64,000 nucleotides of DNA, taken from the NCBI RefSeq assembly GCF_005222705.1, contig NZ_STGF01000001.1:186001-250000 (forward strand), given 5' to 3'. The notes under the pieces were generated by a model. That model ran no database searches and was not told where the DNA came from. It worked only from the letters and a program-made list of their open reading frames with translations. How positions within the stretch are numbered: the first letter of the stretch is position 1; the number at the start of each line of letters is the position of its first letter. The translations under genes were made by a program, and so were the position numbers. The stretch comes from Paenibacillus sp. SY21-1 (GTDB lineage Bacteria; Bacillota; Bacilli; Paenibacillales; Paenibacillaceae). Below, piece by piece: positions 33,248 through 43,075 of this stretch.

Positions 33248-35113
33248 ATGTCTATGAATCCCATCCGAAGATTAAGCACACGTCCCATGTTATTCTTTTC
33301 GTTGATTATACTGCTGAAAAGCTTGATTGCCTGGCTTGTTGTATTCAACGACGGCCCCTCTTGGACGATCATTCTCAAAGAGGTTCCTTCTGCTCTTATC
33401 GTGTTCTGCTTGATCGAGTGGTTCGCTTCCAAGCGGAAGCTGCTTTACTATGTCATCGCGAATTTGCTCATGACGCTCATTTTATTCGCCGTGCTTATGT
33501 ACTACAAGTATTACGGTGTTATAGTCACCTATATGGCGCTGGAGCAGGTCAATCAGGTAACAGCCGTCAAGAACAGCGTGTTCTCGCTTATGGACCCTTA
33601 TTTCCTGTTTATTTTCACGGACATTCTCATTATCGCCTACCTGCTGTTCCGCCCGAAACGCGCCGTCAGCTGGAAGAAGGAAAGCTCGAAGCGCGAAAGC
33701 AGACGCATTGTGACCGCCTTGTTCACGGTATCGCTGGCTATCTGCCTGTTTAACATTTTGCCAAACCGCGCAAGCATGAACGAGATCGTCAAAGCGGAGC
33801 AAATGGGCATTCTTAATTACGAAGCGTACATGATATTTTCCAAAAAAGAAATCGACTATGTCGACCCTGATCAGATTAATCAGCAAAAAATCGACGCCGT
33901 CAAAAAGATCGAGGAGCCTGCTGCCCCTGAGCTGGCCGGCGCAGCCGCAGGCAAAAATCTGATCATTCTGCAAATGGAGTCGTTCCAAAATTTCCTTGTC
34001 AATCTGAAAATAGACGGGCAAGAGATTACGCCCAACATTAATAAGCTTGTAAATGAAAATTACTATTTCAAGCATTTTTATCAGCAGGTGGGACAAGGAA
34101 ACACGTCCGACGCCGAATTCGTCGTCAATACGTCCTTCTACATTCCGCCGCGCGGCGCGGCTACGATGACCTACGCCGACAAAGAGCTGCCGAGCTTGCC
34201 TAAGCTGATGCAATCGCACGGCTATGACACCGCTACGTTCCATACCAATGTGGTGGAGTTCTGGAACCGCGGCGAGCTGTATAAGGCGCTGGGCTTCGAC
34301 CGTTACTACGACGAGAAGTTTTTCGGAACGGAGGATGCCGTATTCTTCGGGGCGTCCGATGAGCAATTGTATGCAAAAACCGCGCCTGAGCTTGAGCGCA
34401 TGAACAACTCCGGCAAACCGTTTTATGCGCAGGTCATCTCCATGACCGCGCATCACCCGTATACCATACCGGAACGCAAGTACAAAATGACGCTGCCTGA
34501 GCGTTATGAGAATACCTTCGTTGGCGATTACATCCGTGCCCAGAATTATGCCGACTATGCGCTTGGTCAATTCATCGACGATCTGAAAGCGCGCGGCGTT
34601 TGGGACGACAGCCTGATCGTGCTGTACGGCGACCACCTCGGCTTGCCGATCTACTCGCTCGACAAGGACGACAAGGAATTGATGGCCGAAATTTACGGTC
34701 GCGAATATAGCTACACCGATATGATCAACATTCCGCTTGTCGTTGCGTCAACAGGCTTGACTAAGCCGGAGGTGTTCGATCAAATCGGCGGACAGGTCGA
34801 TATTTTGCCGACTGTAGCCAACCTGTTCGGCTTCTCCCTGGATGACCATATTCACTTTGGACAGGATATCTTCAATCATCATTACAATGTGCTGCCTCAG
34901 CGTTATTATTTGCCGAAGGGTTCATTCCTAAGCAGCAAGGAGCTGTTTATGTCGGGCAGCGGCTTTGAAGACGGCAAGCATTATTCCCTCGCCGGTGACG
35001 GCGTTACGGAGCAGGAAGCGACCGAGGACGAGTTCCAGCGGGCGCTGGAGCTGCTCAATCTGTCAGACAGCTACGTAAGCCAGCTTCCAAGCTGGAAGAA
35101 AGAGGAGCAATAA
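33248..35113 (+). CDS. ltaS: Lipoteichoic acid synthase family protein (LtaS-like)
   Basis: 621 residues. Five membrane helices in the first 190 residues, then an extracellular sulfatase-fold domain with QMESFQNF, the nucleophile threonine in GQGNTSDAEF, YGDHLG near 460 (metal ligands) and a phosphoglycerol-binding RxxxH-like region. LtaS polymerises glycerol phosphate from phosphatidylglycerol on the outer face of the membrane. GAAAGGAAGG is 10 nt upstream of ATG 33248. A strong terminator follows. It could be one of several paralogues (LtaS, YfnI, YqgS or the primase YvgJ), which the sequence alone does not separate. Confidence 0.92.
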   Translation: MSMNPIRRLSTRPMLFFSLIILLKSLIAWLVVFNDGPSWTIILKEVPSALIVFCLIEWFASKRKLLYYVIANLLMTLILFAVLMYYKYYGVIVTYMALEQVNQVTAVKNSVFSLMDPYFLFIFTDILIIAYLLFRPKRAVSWKKESSKRESRRIVTALFTVSLAICLFNILPNRASMNEIVKAEQMGILNYEAYMIFSKKEIDYVDPDQINQQKIDAVKKIEEPAAPELAGAAAGKNLIILQMESFQNFLVNLKIDGQEITPNINKLVNENYYFKHFYQQVGQGNTSDAEFVVNTSFYIPPRGAATMTYADKELPSLPKLMQSHGYDTATFHTNVVEFWNRGELYKALGFDRYYDEKFFGTEDAVFFGASDEQLYAKTAPELERMNNSGKPFYAQVISMTAHHPYTIPERKYKMTLPERYENTFVGDYIRAQNYADYALGQFIDDLKARGVWDDSLIVLYGDHLGLPIYSLDKDDKELMAEIYGREYSYTDMINIPLVVASTGLTKPEVFDQIGGQVDILPTVANLFGFSLDDHIHFGQDIFNHHYNVLPQRYYLPKGSFLSSKELFMSGSGFEDGKHYSLAGDGVTEQEATEDEFQRALELLNLSDSYVSQLPSWKKEEQ

Positions 35114-35118
35114 AAGCG

Positions 35119-35153
35119 GAAGCCTGACCCGTCGCGGGTCAGGCTTCTTTGTT
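35119..35153 (+). terminator. Rho-independent terminator of ltaS
   Basis: GAAGCCTGACCCG pairs with CGGGTCAGGCTTC (13 bp, 3-nt loop), then TTTGTTT. Confidence 0.9.
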
Positions 35154-35194
35154 TAACCGCTGTTCCTTGGACGCCTGCGCCGCCCCGCTTCCCG

Positions 35195-36286
35195 TTAATC
35201 CGGGTAAGCTTCCATCCGCTCGTAGAATAGAGAAGGACCTGTGGCTAGCGCCTCCGCAGCAGCGTCATTATGGACACCAAACGCCAGCATCAGCTTGACT
35301 AACGCCGCTTCCATCGAGATGCCTTCAAGCAGGACGGCTCCAGCCTCAAGAACGCTGCGAGTGGAGGCATACTGCGCCTCCGAGCTGCTTTTGACGGGAC
35401 AGATAAAAACCGGAATCCCCTCTTTCTTGCACGCTCGAATAAATGCAGGAAGCGAGTAAGGACCTTCCGCGATCGCGCAGGCTGTGCCGGAGTGATGCAA
35501 ATCGTGCAGCACGGCTCGCGGCTTGCCGCCTGCGTCCAGTCGGTAAAGCGAGTAATTAAGCCCCGGATACGGCTTGATATAGAGAATGCGGTCCTCAAGG
35601 CGCAACGTGTCTGGCGTCCACCTCAACCTGGCCTGAGCGGGCTTGCGCATTAAAGCAATGGAAGGGTTGTATGCGGATTTCATAGCCTCAAAGCGGCCTG
35701 CCTTCATTTCGCCGAATATAGTATGATAAGGGCTGCCGAACTGATCGGTGAAGGCTTCTGCCTGAGTCAAGCGCGTAGACAGATAGACCATCGAACGCCC
35801 CGCTTCATTTTCATATACGACAAATACGCCCGGCAGCGCTTCACCTGACGCAAAATCGATCGCATTGGCAAAATTCCGCAGTCCATTGCTCCGTTCATCC
35901 TCTAACGGATAATTGCTGGCCGTCAATACAATGGGTATCGTTGCCGCTGCAAATAAATAGCCGAGCAGAACCGCGCTGTAAGCAAGCGTGTCGGAGCCGT
36001 GCGTTACGATTATGCCGTCATATCGCGTTTGATCGATACGTTCCAGGCTCGCCGCTAATTCATGCCAATCCTGCGGCGTTATATTCTCGCTGAGCATGTT
36101 AAGCGGCTGCAGCGACTGAAGCTCGACCTGCTCCCGATTAAAGCCGCTTTCGCGATAAGCCTCCATTAAAGCATACGTTCCGCCCGCATCCACATCGATT
36201 GCCGAATTTTGCTTGCGGCTGCCGATTGTCCCCCCTGTAAAAATTACGATCAGCCTTTTGGCTTTGCTTGTCAAATTCACCTGCAT
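35195..36286 (-). CDS. L-asparaginase (type I family)
   Basis: 363 residues. The two catalytic threonine motifs are present: FTGGTIGS near residue 17 and IVTHGSDTLAYSA near 95. The C-terminal half contains LHHSGTACA and the family-typical GIPVFICPVKSS. It hydrolyses asparagine to aspartate and ammonia. No signal peptide, so probably cytoplasmic. ATG 36286 is preceded by GGAAAGGAAGACATGC. It is somewhat longer than most 320-330-residue enzymes, mainly in the C-terminal domain. Monocistronic, convergent with ltaS. Confidence 0.9.
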   Translation of the reverse strand: MQVNLTSKAKRLIVIFTGGTIGSRKQNSAIDVDAGGTYALMEAYRESGFNREQVELQSLQPLNMLSENITPQDWHELAASLERIDQTRYDGIIVTHGSDTLAYSAVLLGYLFAAATIPIVLTASNYPLEDERSNGLRNFANAIDFASGEALPGVFVVYENEAGRSMVYLSTRLTQAEAFTDQFGSPYHTIFGEMKAGRFEAMKSAYNPSIALMRKPAQARLRWTPDTLRLEDRILYIKPYPGLNYSLYRLDAGGKPRAVLHDLHHSGTACAIAEGPYSLPAFIRACKKEGIPVFICPVKSSSEAQYASTRSVLEAGAVLLEGISMEAALVKLMLAFGVHNDAAAEALATGPSLFYERMEAYPD

Positions 36287-36449
36287 GTCTTCCTTTCCAT
36301 AAGGACGATAAGCTATTTTATTTTGCCCATGAATGCCTTATTCATCCGATAAGAGCATGAAGCAAGGCTCCTGAACGACTTGCAGCCGAGCTGCTGCCAC
36401 ACTCTCCATCATAAGGAACGCCGTTTGCCTTGTATAGCCGCTAGCGTCT

Positions 36450-36495
36450 AAAAAGACCTCCGCCTCCCGAATTTTTCAGGGAGGAAGAGGTCTTT
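36450..36495 (-). terminator. Rho-independent terminator of the MMPL exporter gene
   Basis: On the minus strand AAAGACCTC and CCTCCC pair with GGGAGG and GAGGTCTTT, followed by a run of T. Confidence 0.85.
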
Positions 36496-36505
36496 GGCTG
36501 TGATG

Positions 36506-39500
36506 CTAGTGCAGCGCGCGGCCACTGTCTTTCGTGCCGGCCGCAAATGAACTCTCGCCATTGCGTCGCATAAACGGCCACCAATTCGCCTCGCCGAAGG
36601 TGCGCACCATGACCGGAATGAACAGCGGCAGCATAAGCAGGGCGTACATAAACAATCCGCAAAGGACGATCGTAGCGATTTGTAGCAGGGACATTACTCC
36701 TGACGGCAGCATTGCCGCAAAGGTACCGCCAAGGATGACGGCAGCCGACATAATGACGGTTCCCATATTTCTCATCGCTTCCAGAATCGCCTGCTGCGGC
36801 GACAGATGGCGATACTCCTTAAAGCGGTCCATCAGGAAGATGCTGTAGTCAATGCCGAGCGCAACCAGCATAACGAAACCGAAGAACGGAACCGCCCAGC
36901 TTATGCCCGACTGGCCAAGCAGTCTTACGAAAATAAGCTCCGCAATCGCTAGCGACGTATAGTACGTCAGCAGCAGCGAACCGACCAAATAGATCGGCAT
37001 GACGATGGAACGGAACAGCACAATCAGAATGATGGTAATGCCAATCAGCATCAGAACGACCGTACGCGAATAATCGGCATTCGAAATATCGTTCAGATCC
37101 TTGTTCATGCTGGTTACTCCGCCGATCGCAACCTGCGAGCCGCTGAACGGCGTTCCTTGGACAGCGCGCAGTGCCGCCGCCTCCAGCCCTTCCACCTCAT
37201 TCATCGTGTCCATATCGTAAGGGTTCGTGTCAAATACGACGTCAAACTTCGCCGTTTGGCGATCTTCGGACATGTACACGTCCAGTGCGGCTTGGAAGTC
37301 CGCATTCTCGATAGCTTCTTGCGGAATATACCAGCCTGTCAGCTGTTTATCCGGCGATTCGGACAGACCATTCAAGTAGCCACCTGCAGAAGCCAGCCCC
37401 TCGCTGACCTGCGTCAGACCGTCCACGCTTTCATCCAATCCGCTGGTCAGCTGACCAAGCTGCTCGTTGAGCGATGAAAAGCCGGTCTTTAATTGCTCTT
37501 GGCCCTTGGACAGCTCATCCAGACCGTTTGTTACTCCAGGCAGCTGCGTCACAATTTGTCCTTGTCCCGCTGCCGCTTGAGCGATTCCTTTCTGAAGCTC
37601 TGCCATGCCGGCAGCAAGCTTGTCGAGCCCGGCTGCAAGGGCAGACTGGCCTTCGCTTGCCTGCAGGAAGCCCGCATTGGCGCTGGTCAAGCCTCTCGAA
37701 ATGCCGGCAAGCTGTTCGTTCATTTGCGCCATTTGGCCACCGAGCGCTGCTGCGCCCTGCTGCAGCGCGGACAATGTGCCGAGCGCTTCCTGATAGCCGC
37801 TGTCCGATTTCAGCTCCGGATACTTTTCTTCCAGACCGCTTAGCCCCGCCGCAACGCCTGACAATCCTTCAGCCAGTTTTGCCTGCTCTGCGGCTACCGT
37901 CTTGTAGCCATCGGTCAGCTGGCCGAGGCCGCCTCCCAGCGTGCCGTAGCCATCAAGCAACTCGCGGCTGGCAGCAGCAAGCTGCTCGGCGCTGCCCTGC
38001 GCCTGCTTGAGGGCGGCAGCAAGCTCCGCCGCGCCGCTCGACCCGTCGTTTAGTCCGGCTTGAATTTGCTTCAAGCCCGTTGCAAGCTGCTGAATGCCGG
38101 TCTTCAGCTCCTTCGTGCCGGCGATCAATTGATCGGCCCCGTCGGCCGCTTCATTCAGCTTTGGCGCATTTTTGCTAAGCTCGCTGCTTGCCTGCGACAA
38201 GCCGTCGCCGATTTTGCCTAAGCCATCTCCGCTTTGGCCCAGTCCGTCTTCCAACGTAACGACCTGATCCGAGACAAGGAATTGCTCCATCACGTCGCCG
38301 GTCGGTCGGGTGGCGCTGCGTACCGTTTTGACCCCTTCCGTTTTCATCAGCTCGCGGCTTGCTTGCTCCAGAACGGCTAGACCGTCCGGGGTATCTAGCG
38401 GTTTATCGGACTTGACCACTACCGTTGTCGGCAGCGATTCACCCGGTCCAAAGCTATCGGAAATAATATTGAATGCCTTAACCGAATCGTATTTGTCCCC
38501 GATTTCGTCGAGCGAGTTAAAGGATATCGTCCCTTTATAGGCGGCAAGGAATGGCACGGTGAGAACCGCCAGCACAATCAAAGCCCAAACCGGACGTTTT
38601 AGCGAAAACTGGCCAACCGCTCCCCATAGCTTGCTCTGCTTATGCTCCAACGAGCCCTTCGAAGGCCAGAACAGCGCTTTGCCCAGAACCATCATAAAGA
38701 AAGGCACAATCGTATAAAGCGCCACCAGCAGCACCGCTACCCCTACGGCTACGGCTACAGCCGAACGAAACAGCATAAAGGTCGAGAAGCCGATCGACGC
38801 AAAGCCGACAAGAACGGCCAGACCTGAGAACAGGACGGTTTTGCCTGCTGTACGATAGGTCTCGATAATCGCTTCCGCCTTGTCGCCGCGAGCGGAGAGC
38901 TCCTCTTTAAAACGGCTGATCAGCAGGATGCAATAATCCGTCCCGATTCCGAAGAGAACGGCCACCAGGAAGATTTGCGTAAAGTTGGATAACGGGAAGT
39001 TAAAATGATCCACCAAATAGGCCACGATGGATTGCGTAACCAGGTAAGTAAAGCCCACGGTAACTAACGGCACCAGCGGAGCTACCGCCGATCGGAAAAC
39101 GACAAACAGAATGATCAGAATAAATCCGAGCGTAATAAATTCGGTTTTTTTCAGACCCTCCTGCGAGCTCTGCACAACATCCTCCGAAATGACCCAGTTG
39201 CCCGTATAATAATGATCAACCGGCACATCCGCCAATTCTTCGTACAACCCGTCTCTAAGCTCAGAGAGCTCGCGATCTCCGGCTTCAACGCTCACCAGCG
39301 TCAGCACGGTGCTTTTATCCTCGGATAGCATCTGCTTCTCCAGCTCGGCGTTATCGAAAAGGCTGGTTACGGACAACACCCCTATCGAGTCGCCGGCGGT
39401 TTTAAGCTTCTCTATCCCTTTTTGAACCTCGGCCATATCGGTATCCGACAAGCCTCCATCCTTATGAAAGACAAGCACGGTCGCCATGCCCTTCGCATCG

Positions 39501-39685
39501 CCGGAATCGCCGCCGATCGCTTTCTCCAAATCCCTGGCAATCGTGGAGGAATAGCCGTCCGGCACGTCAATCTGCCCTTTCGTCCGAACCAGCTCCTCCA
39601 TATTCGGCGCTCCAAGCATCAACCCGGCTGCAGCCGCAATCCAAAGCACCAGCATCAGCCATCTTAGTTTAAGTATCGATTTCAT
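36506..39685 (-). CDS. MMPL/RND-family exporter
   Basis: 1059 residues from ATG 39685, whose ATGA overlaps the stop of the MarR gene; GGAGAAGC precedes it. Twelve membrane helices in the RND pattern: one, a large loop, six (about 170-390), a very long extracellular loop, and the last set (about 870-1040). The second loop (about 480-800) consists of heptad-like LxxGLxxL repeats rich in Gly, Ala and Gln, as in YhgE/Pip-type proteins. Related B. subtilis YdfJ is a drug or antimicrobial-compound exporter. It is transcribed with, and probably repressed by, the MarR regulator. Confidence 0.93.
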   Translation of the reverse strand: MKSILKLRWLMLVLWIAAAAGLMLGAPNMEELVRTKGQIDVPDGYSSTIARDLEKAIGGDSGDAKGMATVLVFHKDGGLSDTDMAEVQKGIEKLKTAGDSIGVLSVTSLFDNAELEKQMLSEDKSTVLTLVSVEAGDRELSELRDGLYEELADVPVDHYYTGNWVISEDVVQSSQEGLKKTEFITLGFILIILFVVFRSAVAPLVPLVTVGFTYLVTQSIVAYLVDHFNFPLSNFTQIFLVAVLFGIGTDYCILLISRFKEELSARGDKAEAIIETYRTAGKTVLFSGLAVLVGFASIGFSTFMLFRSAVAVAVGVAVLLVALYTIVPFFMMVLGKALFWPSKGSLEHKQSKLWGAVGQFSLKRPVWALIVLAVLTVPFLAAYKGTISFNSLDEIGDKYDSVKAFNIISDSFGPGESLPTTVVVKSDKPLDTPDGLAVLEQASRELMKTEGVKTVRSATRPTGDVMEQFLVSDQVVTLEDGLGQSGDGLGKIGDGLSQASSELSKNAPKLNEAADGADQLIAGTKELKTGIQQLATGLKQIQAGLNDGSSGAAELAAALKQAQGSAEQLAAASRELLDGYGTLGGGLGQLTDGYKTVAAEQAKLAEGLSGVAAGLSGLEEKYPELKSDSGYQEALGTLSALQQGAAALGGQMAQMNEQLAGISRGLTSANAGFLQASEGQSALAAGLDKLAAGMAELQKGIAQAAAGQGQIVTQLPGVTNGLDELSKGQEQLKTGFSSLNEQLGQLTSGLDESVDGLTQVSEGLASAGGYLNGLSESPDKQLTGWYIPQEAIENADFQAALDVYMSEDRQTAKFDVVFDTNPYDMDTMNEVEGLEAAALRAVQGTPFSGSQVAIGGVTSMNKDLNDISNADYSRTVVLMLIGITIILIVLFRSIVMPIYLVGSLLLTYYTSLAIAELIFVRLLGQSGISWAVPFFGFVMLVALGIDYSIFLMDRFKEYRHLSPQQAILEAMRNMGTVIMSAAVILGGTFAAMLPSGVMSLLQIATIVLCGLFMYALLMLPLFIPVMVRTFGEANWWPFMRRNGESSFAAGTKDSGRALH

Positions 39686-40146
39686 TGCTTCTCCACTCCC
39701 CATTCTCCATTCCCAAGCATTCTGCCCGCAAGCTTCTCGTACGTTTCAATGAAGCGCAGCGCTTCCGGTGCATCAAATTGCGTAATGTAACTGGCCAGCA
39801 GCGTCTGTATTCTCTCTTCGAGCAGCTCGCACAATCGAACGCCCTCAGGCGTCAGATCCATGTAAATGACGCGGCGATCGCGTTCATCCGGGAATCGCTC
39901 GATCAGATCCTTGTCAAAAAGGCGTGTCATAATAGCGGTAATCGAGCTTTTGCCCACACAGAAGATGTCCGCCAGCTCTGACGATTTTGTTTTGCCGTTT
40001 AATCGCAAATAGCGCAGCGCGGAAAATTGATCAACCGTAAGCGTATCGGTCATCAAATCGCGTATCATGGCATTCAGCCTGCGATGTACGATAAAATCCG
40101 CTGCTTCGTAACGGTTAATGATCTGCTTCAGCAGCGTTGGTTCCAT
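39682..40146 (-). CDS. MarR-family transcriptional regulator
   Basis: 154 residues from ATG 40146, selected because AAAGGGG lies 8 nt upstream; an in-frame ATG 24 bp earlier is less well placed. Winged helix: TKSSELADIFCVGKSSITAIMTRLFDKDLIERFPDERDRRVIYMDLTPEG. It probably represses the MMPL exporter operon and is released by a ligand. Its stop overlaps the exporter start by 4 bp. A perfect palindrome overlaps the -10 of its promoter, as expected for autoregulation. Confidence 0.92.
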   Translation of the reverse strand: MEPTLLKQIINRYEAADFIVHRRLNAMIRDLMTDTLTVDQFSALRYLRLNGKTKSSELADIFCVGKSSITAIMTRLFDKDLIERFPDERDRRVIYMDLTPEGVRLCELLEERIQTLLASYITQFDAPEALRFIETYEKLAGRMLGNGEWGVEKQ

Positions 40147-40181
40147 TCCCTCAACCCCTTTGTTTGTCATTAAATGATTCT

Positions 40182-40234
40182 ACAGTGAAATAGTTCGATA
40201 GTGAAACTATATCAGACCACAAATACAAAAGCAA
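40182..40234 (-). promoter_or_regulatory. Promoter of the marR-exporter operon with candidate MarR operator
   Basis: Minus-strand -35 TTGCTT (40229-40234), 17-bp spacer, -10 TATAGT (40206-40211). A perfect 5-3-5 palindrome ATAGTGAAACTAT (40198-40210) covers the -10; a similar half-matching copy ACAGTGAAATAGT is at 40182-40194, 16 bp away. Confidence 0.65.
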
Positions 40235-40330
40235 TAAAACTTTTCCATGCGCAAAACCTCTCCTCAAAAAAGGAGGAGTTTGGAGAATTTTGTCGAATAG
40301 TCCGAATGTCACACTTCCAGGAGGCTTCCC

Positions 40331-42985
40331 GTGAGCAACTTTTTCCCTTCTATTAGACAACTAACGCAGCGTTCGAATGCGTTGGCCTTACTCCTTTGTA
40401 TACTTCTGGCATGCGCAGGGGAGCTTTCGAGTTTTCAGTTCCTCTACGGGATCACCTTCTGCTTCACGGGCGTGGCCAGTCTGGTCGCGCTCCGATTGCT
40501 CGGCTACTGGCAAGCCTTATTGTTGACCGCTGTCATTATAACTGCGGGGACTTGGCTGAACCACCCTGCGTTTCATTATATTATTCTCCTTGAAACGGCC
40601 GTCGTCGGTTTGCTGATCAAGCGGCGAAAGTCCGGGCTGTTAAGCAGCGATGCCTTATTCTGGCTGATCGGCGGCATTCCGCTTCTATTTATGCTCGCCC
40701 ACTCGAATATCCATTTATCCGCTTCCGACAAGCTCCTGATGGCGGGCATCGTTGCGCTTAACGGCTTTTTCAACGCATTTGCAGCTCAAATGGTTTATCA
40801 ATATTTGCCGCTTCGGCGTCTCCGTAACCATCAATCGGAGCGTGCGCGTCACTCCTTTAATACGGTACTGCTGCATTTGTCTATCGGAATCGTCTTATGC
40901 TCTTTTCTGCTGAATATTTTTCTGAACAGTATCAGCTCCTTCAAGGAGGCAGCCATGTATGCGGCAGGAGCCTCCGCCAGAGAAATTCACCGCATAACCG
41001 CACAATGGAACAACTCGCCGCTTAAACCGGAGGAGAGGTCGCCGCTTGAGCAGCTTGCTTTCCTTCAAAAGGAGCTGGCGCAGCAGAGGGAGCCGCTTAA
41101 CGGTCTCGTTCTGCATGTTGTTGATCCGTCAGGGTTCGTCGTCGCCACGACCGGACAGCGGGAAGCGCTTGGAAAGCCGCTTCAGCATATGGAAGGCAAC
41201 CAATGGCGGCCGGTTTCCAACTCTTTATTTTTGGCGACCCCTCGGACAAGCTGGCAAACGTTAACGATTGAAACCTGGCATGAAGGTTTTTTCATCTATA
41301 AGGAACAGGTTCCAGGCAGTTCGTATCAGCTGTATGCGGATCTGCCGATAGCAGGCTATACCAACTATCTATTTTCCAAGTACAGCGTTCATCTGCTCTC
41401 TCTGGCAGGCTTTGCCTCGCTTGCAGCGCTGCTGACCTGGTTGATTAACCGCTGGATGGCCAGCAGCATGACCCGACTGGCCCGGGCTACGACCAATTTG
41501 CCGCATAAGCTGGCCCAACGGGTCGCTATTGATTGGCCGACAAGCAACATTCAGGAAATTGAACTGCTTATCGCCAATTTCAAGCATATGTCGACAGGAC
41601 TTGTCCAGATGTTCGCGGCAGAGCAGAAAAACAACGAAAGACTGATGGAGCAGGCTCGCTTGCTGGGCGAATCGGAAGAGCGGCTGAACCTTCTCGCTTA
41701 TTATGATGTGCTCACCGGGTTGCCCAATCGGCTTCAGTTCAATCATTTCGCGCTGGAGCTGCTGTCTCGCTTCTCTCCGGAGGATAAGCCAATCGCCATT
41801 ATGTTTGCCGATATCAACCGCTTCAAGCAGATTAACGACACCCTTGGACATGATATTGGAGACGTTCTGCTGCAGCAGGCGGCGACCCGATTCGCTTCCG
41901 TTATGGAGCGGCGCGGAAGGGTGTTCAGGCTCGGCGGCGATGAGTTTGTTTTTGTCGTGCAAGGCATGAATACCGAGCTCGAGGAAGCGGCGCAAGCTAT
42001 TATCGACTCGTTCCATGAGCCTTTCCATTTGGACAGCCATAAGCTGTTCATGACGGTCAGTCTGGGAATTAGCGTTTGTCCTTCAGACGGCGACGAGCTG
42101 GATGCGCTCGTAAGACATGCCGATATTGCCATGTACAATGCCAAGGAGCAGGGCGACGGCTGCTACCGTTTCTTCAACAGGCAGCTGGTTTCGGCCATGA
42201 CGGAGCGCATGCAGCTTGAGAATGAGCTCTATAGCGCGCTTAAGCACAGGCAATTCTCGCTTTTCTATCAGCCGAAAATCAGGACGGCCACCGGCGAGCT
42301 AAGCGGGCTGGAAGCTTTGATCCGTTGGCGGCATCCGGAGCTGGGCATGATTCCTCCCGACAAGTTTATTCCGCTTGCCGAGCAATCCGGCTTTATTCTG
42401 GAAATCGATAAATGGGTGTTCTATGAAGCCTGCCGCCAGAACAAAGAATGGCAGGATGCGGGGTTAAAGGCGGTGTGCGTTTCGGTCAACGTTTCCGCCC
42501 GCCATTTTTATCAAGGCAATCTCGTGGATATGGTCGAGGATGCGCTGCAGGAAACCGGACTGGACCCGCAGTATGTAAGCCTGGAAATTACAGAAGGCGT
42601 ATTTATGCAAAATATGGAGCAGGTCATTGCAAATATCGAGCACTTGCGCAGCCGCGGCATTCAAATTTCAGTGGACGATTTCGGCACAGGATACTCCTCG
42701 CTCAATCAGCTGCAGCGACTGCCCATTTCCGATGTGAAGCTGGATCGCTCCTTTATTCAAGGCATCACGACCGACCCGAAAAAATCGTCGATCGTCAAGG
42801 CCATTATCGAGCTTGTGCACAGCATGAATATGAAGGTCGTTGCGGAAGGCGTCGAAACGGAAGAGGAATTAAAATTTTGCGAAGAGCTTCACTGCGATGA
42901 GCTTCAAGGCTATCTGTTCAGCAAGCCGCTGCCTGCGGGAGAGCTTGCCTTAAAGCTTTGCCAAGCCGCCGCTCCCAGCGCGTAA
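40331..42985 (+). CDS. Membrane-bound GGDEF-EAL protein (cyclic-di-GMP turnover)
   Basis: 884 residues from GTG 40331 (AGGAGG 6 nt upstream). Five to six hydrophobic helices lie before residue 205, then an extracytoplasmic sensor-like stretch (about 210-340), another helix near 350-370, a HAMP-like linker, a GGDEF domain with intact RLGGDEFVFVV and an EAL domain with SGLEALIRWRHPE, ITEGVF and DDFGTGYSSLNQLQRLPISDVKLDRSFI. Both catalytic signatures look complete, so it may make or break c-di-GMP depending on signals. Monocistronic, with its own terminator. Confidence 0.93.
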   Translation: MSNFFPSIRQLTQRSNALALLLCILLACAGELSSFQFLYGITFCFTGVASLVALRLLGYWQALLLTAVIITAGTWLNHPAFHYIILLETAVVGLLIKRRKSGLLSSDALFWLIGGIPLLFMLAHSNIHLSASDKLLMAGIVALNGFFNAFAAQMVYQYLPLRRLRNHQSERARHSFNTVLLHLSIGIVLCSFLLNIFLNSISSFKEAAMYAAGASAREIHRITAQWNNSPLKPEERSPLEQLAFLQKELAQQREPLNGLVLHVVDPSGFVVATTGQREALGKPLQHMEGNQWRPVSNSLFLATPRTSWQTLTIETWHEGFFIYKEQVPGSSYQLYADLPIAGYTNYLFSKYSVHLLSLAGFASLAALLTWLINRWMASSMTRLARATTNLPHKLAQRVAIDWPTSNIQEIELLIANFKHMSTGLVQMFAAEQKNNERLMEQARLLGESEERLNLLAYYDVLTGLPNRLQFNHFALELLSRFSPEDKPIAIMFADINRFKQINDTLGHDIGDVLLQQAATRFASVMERRGRVFRLGGDEFVFVVQGMNTELEEAAQAIIDSFHEPFHLDSHKLFMTVSLGISVCPSDGDELDALVRHADIAMYNAKEQGDGCYRFFNRQLVSAMTERMQLENELYSALKHRQFSLFYQPKIRTATGELSGLEALIRWRHPELGMIPPDKFIPLAEQSGFILEIDKWVFYEACRQNKEWQDAGLKAVCVSVNVSARHFYQGNLVDMVEDALQETGLDPQYVSLEITEGVFMQNMEQVIANIEHLRSRGIQISVDDFGTGYSSLNQLQRLPISDVKLDRSFIQGITTDPKKSSIVKAIIELVHSMNMKVVAEGVETEEELKFCEELHCDELQGYLFSKPLPAGELALKLCQAAAPSA

Positions 42986-43007
42986 ACAACGCCCGTCATT
43001 ATGCATG

Positions 43008-43052
43008 AAGCGTCCCTGCGTTCGGCTTTCCAGAGCGCAGGGACGCTTTTTC
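43008..43052 (+). terminator. Rho-independent terminator after the GGDEF-EAL gene
   Basis: AAGCGTCCCTGCG pairs with CGCAGGGACGCTT around a 15-nt loop, ending in TTTTT. Confidence 0.88.
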
Positions 43053-43075
43053 ACGTTTATGTCAGGTTGTCAGGC

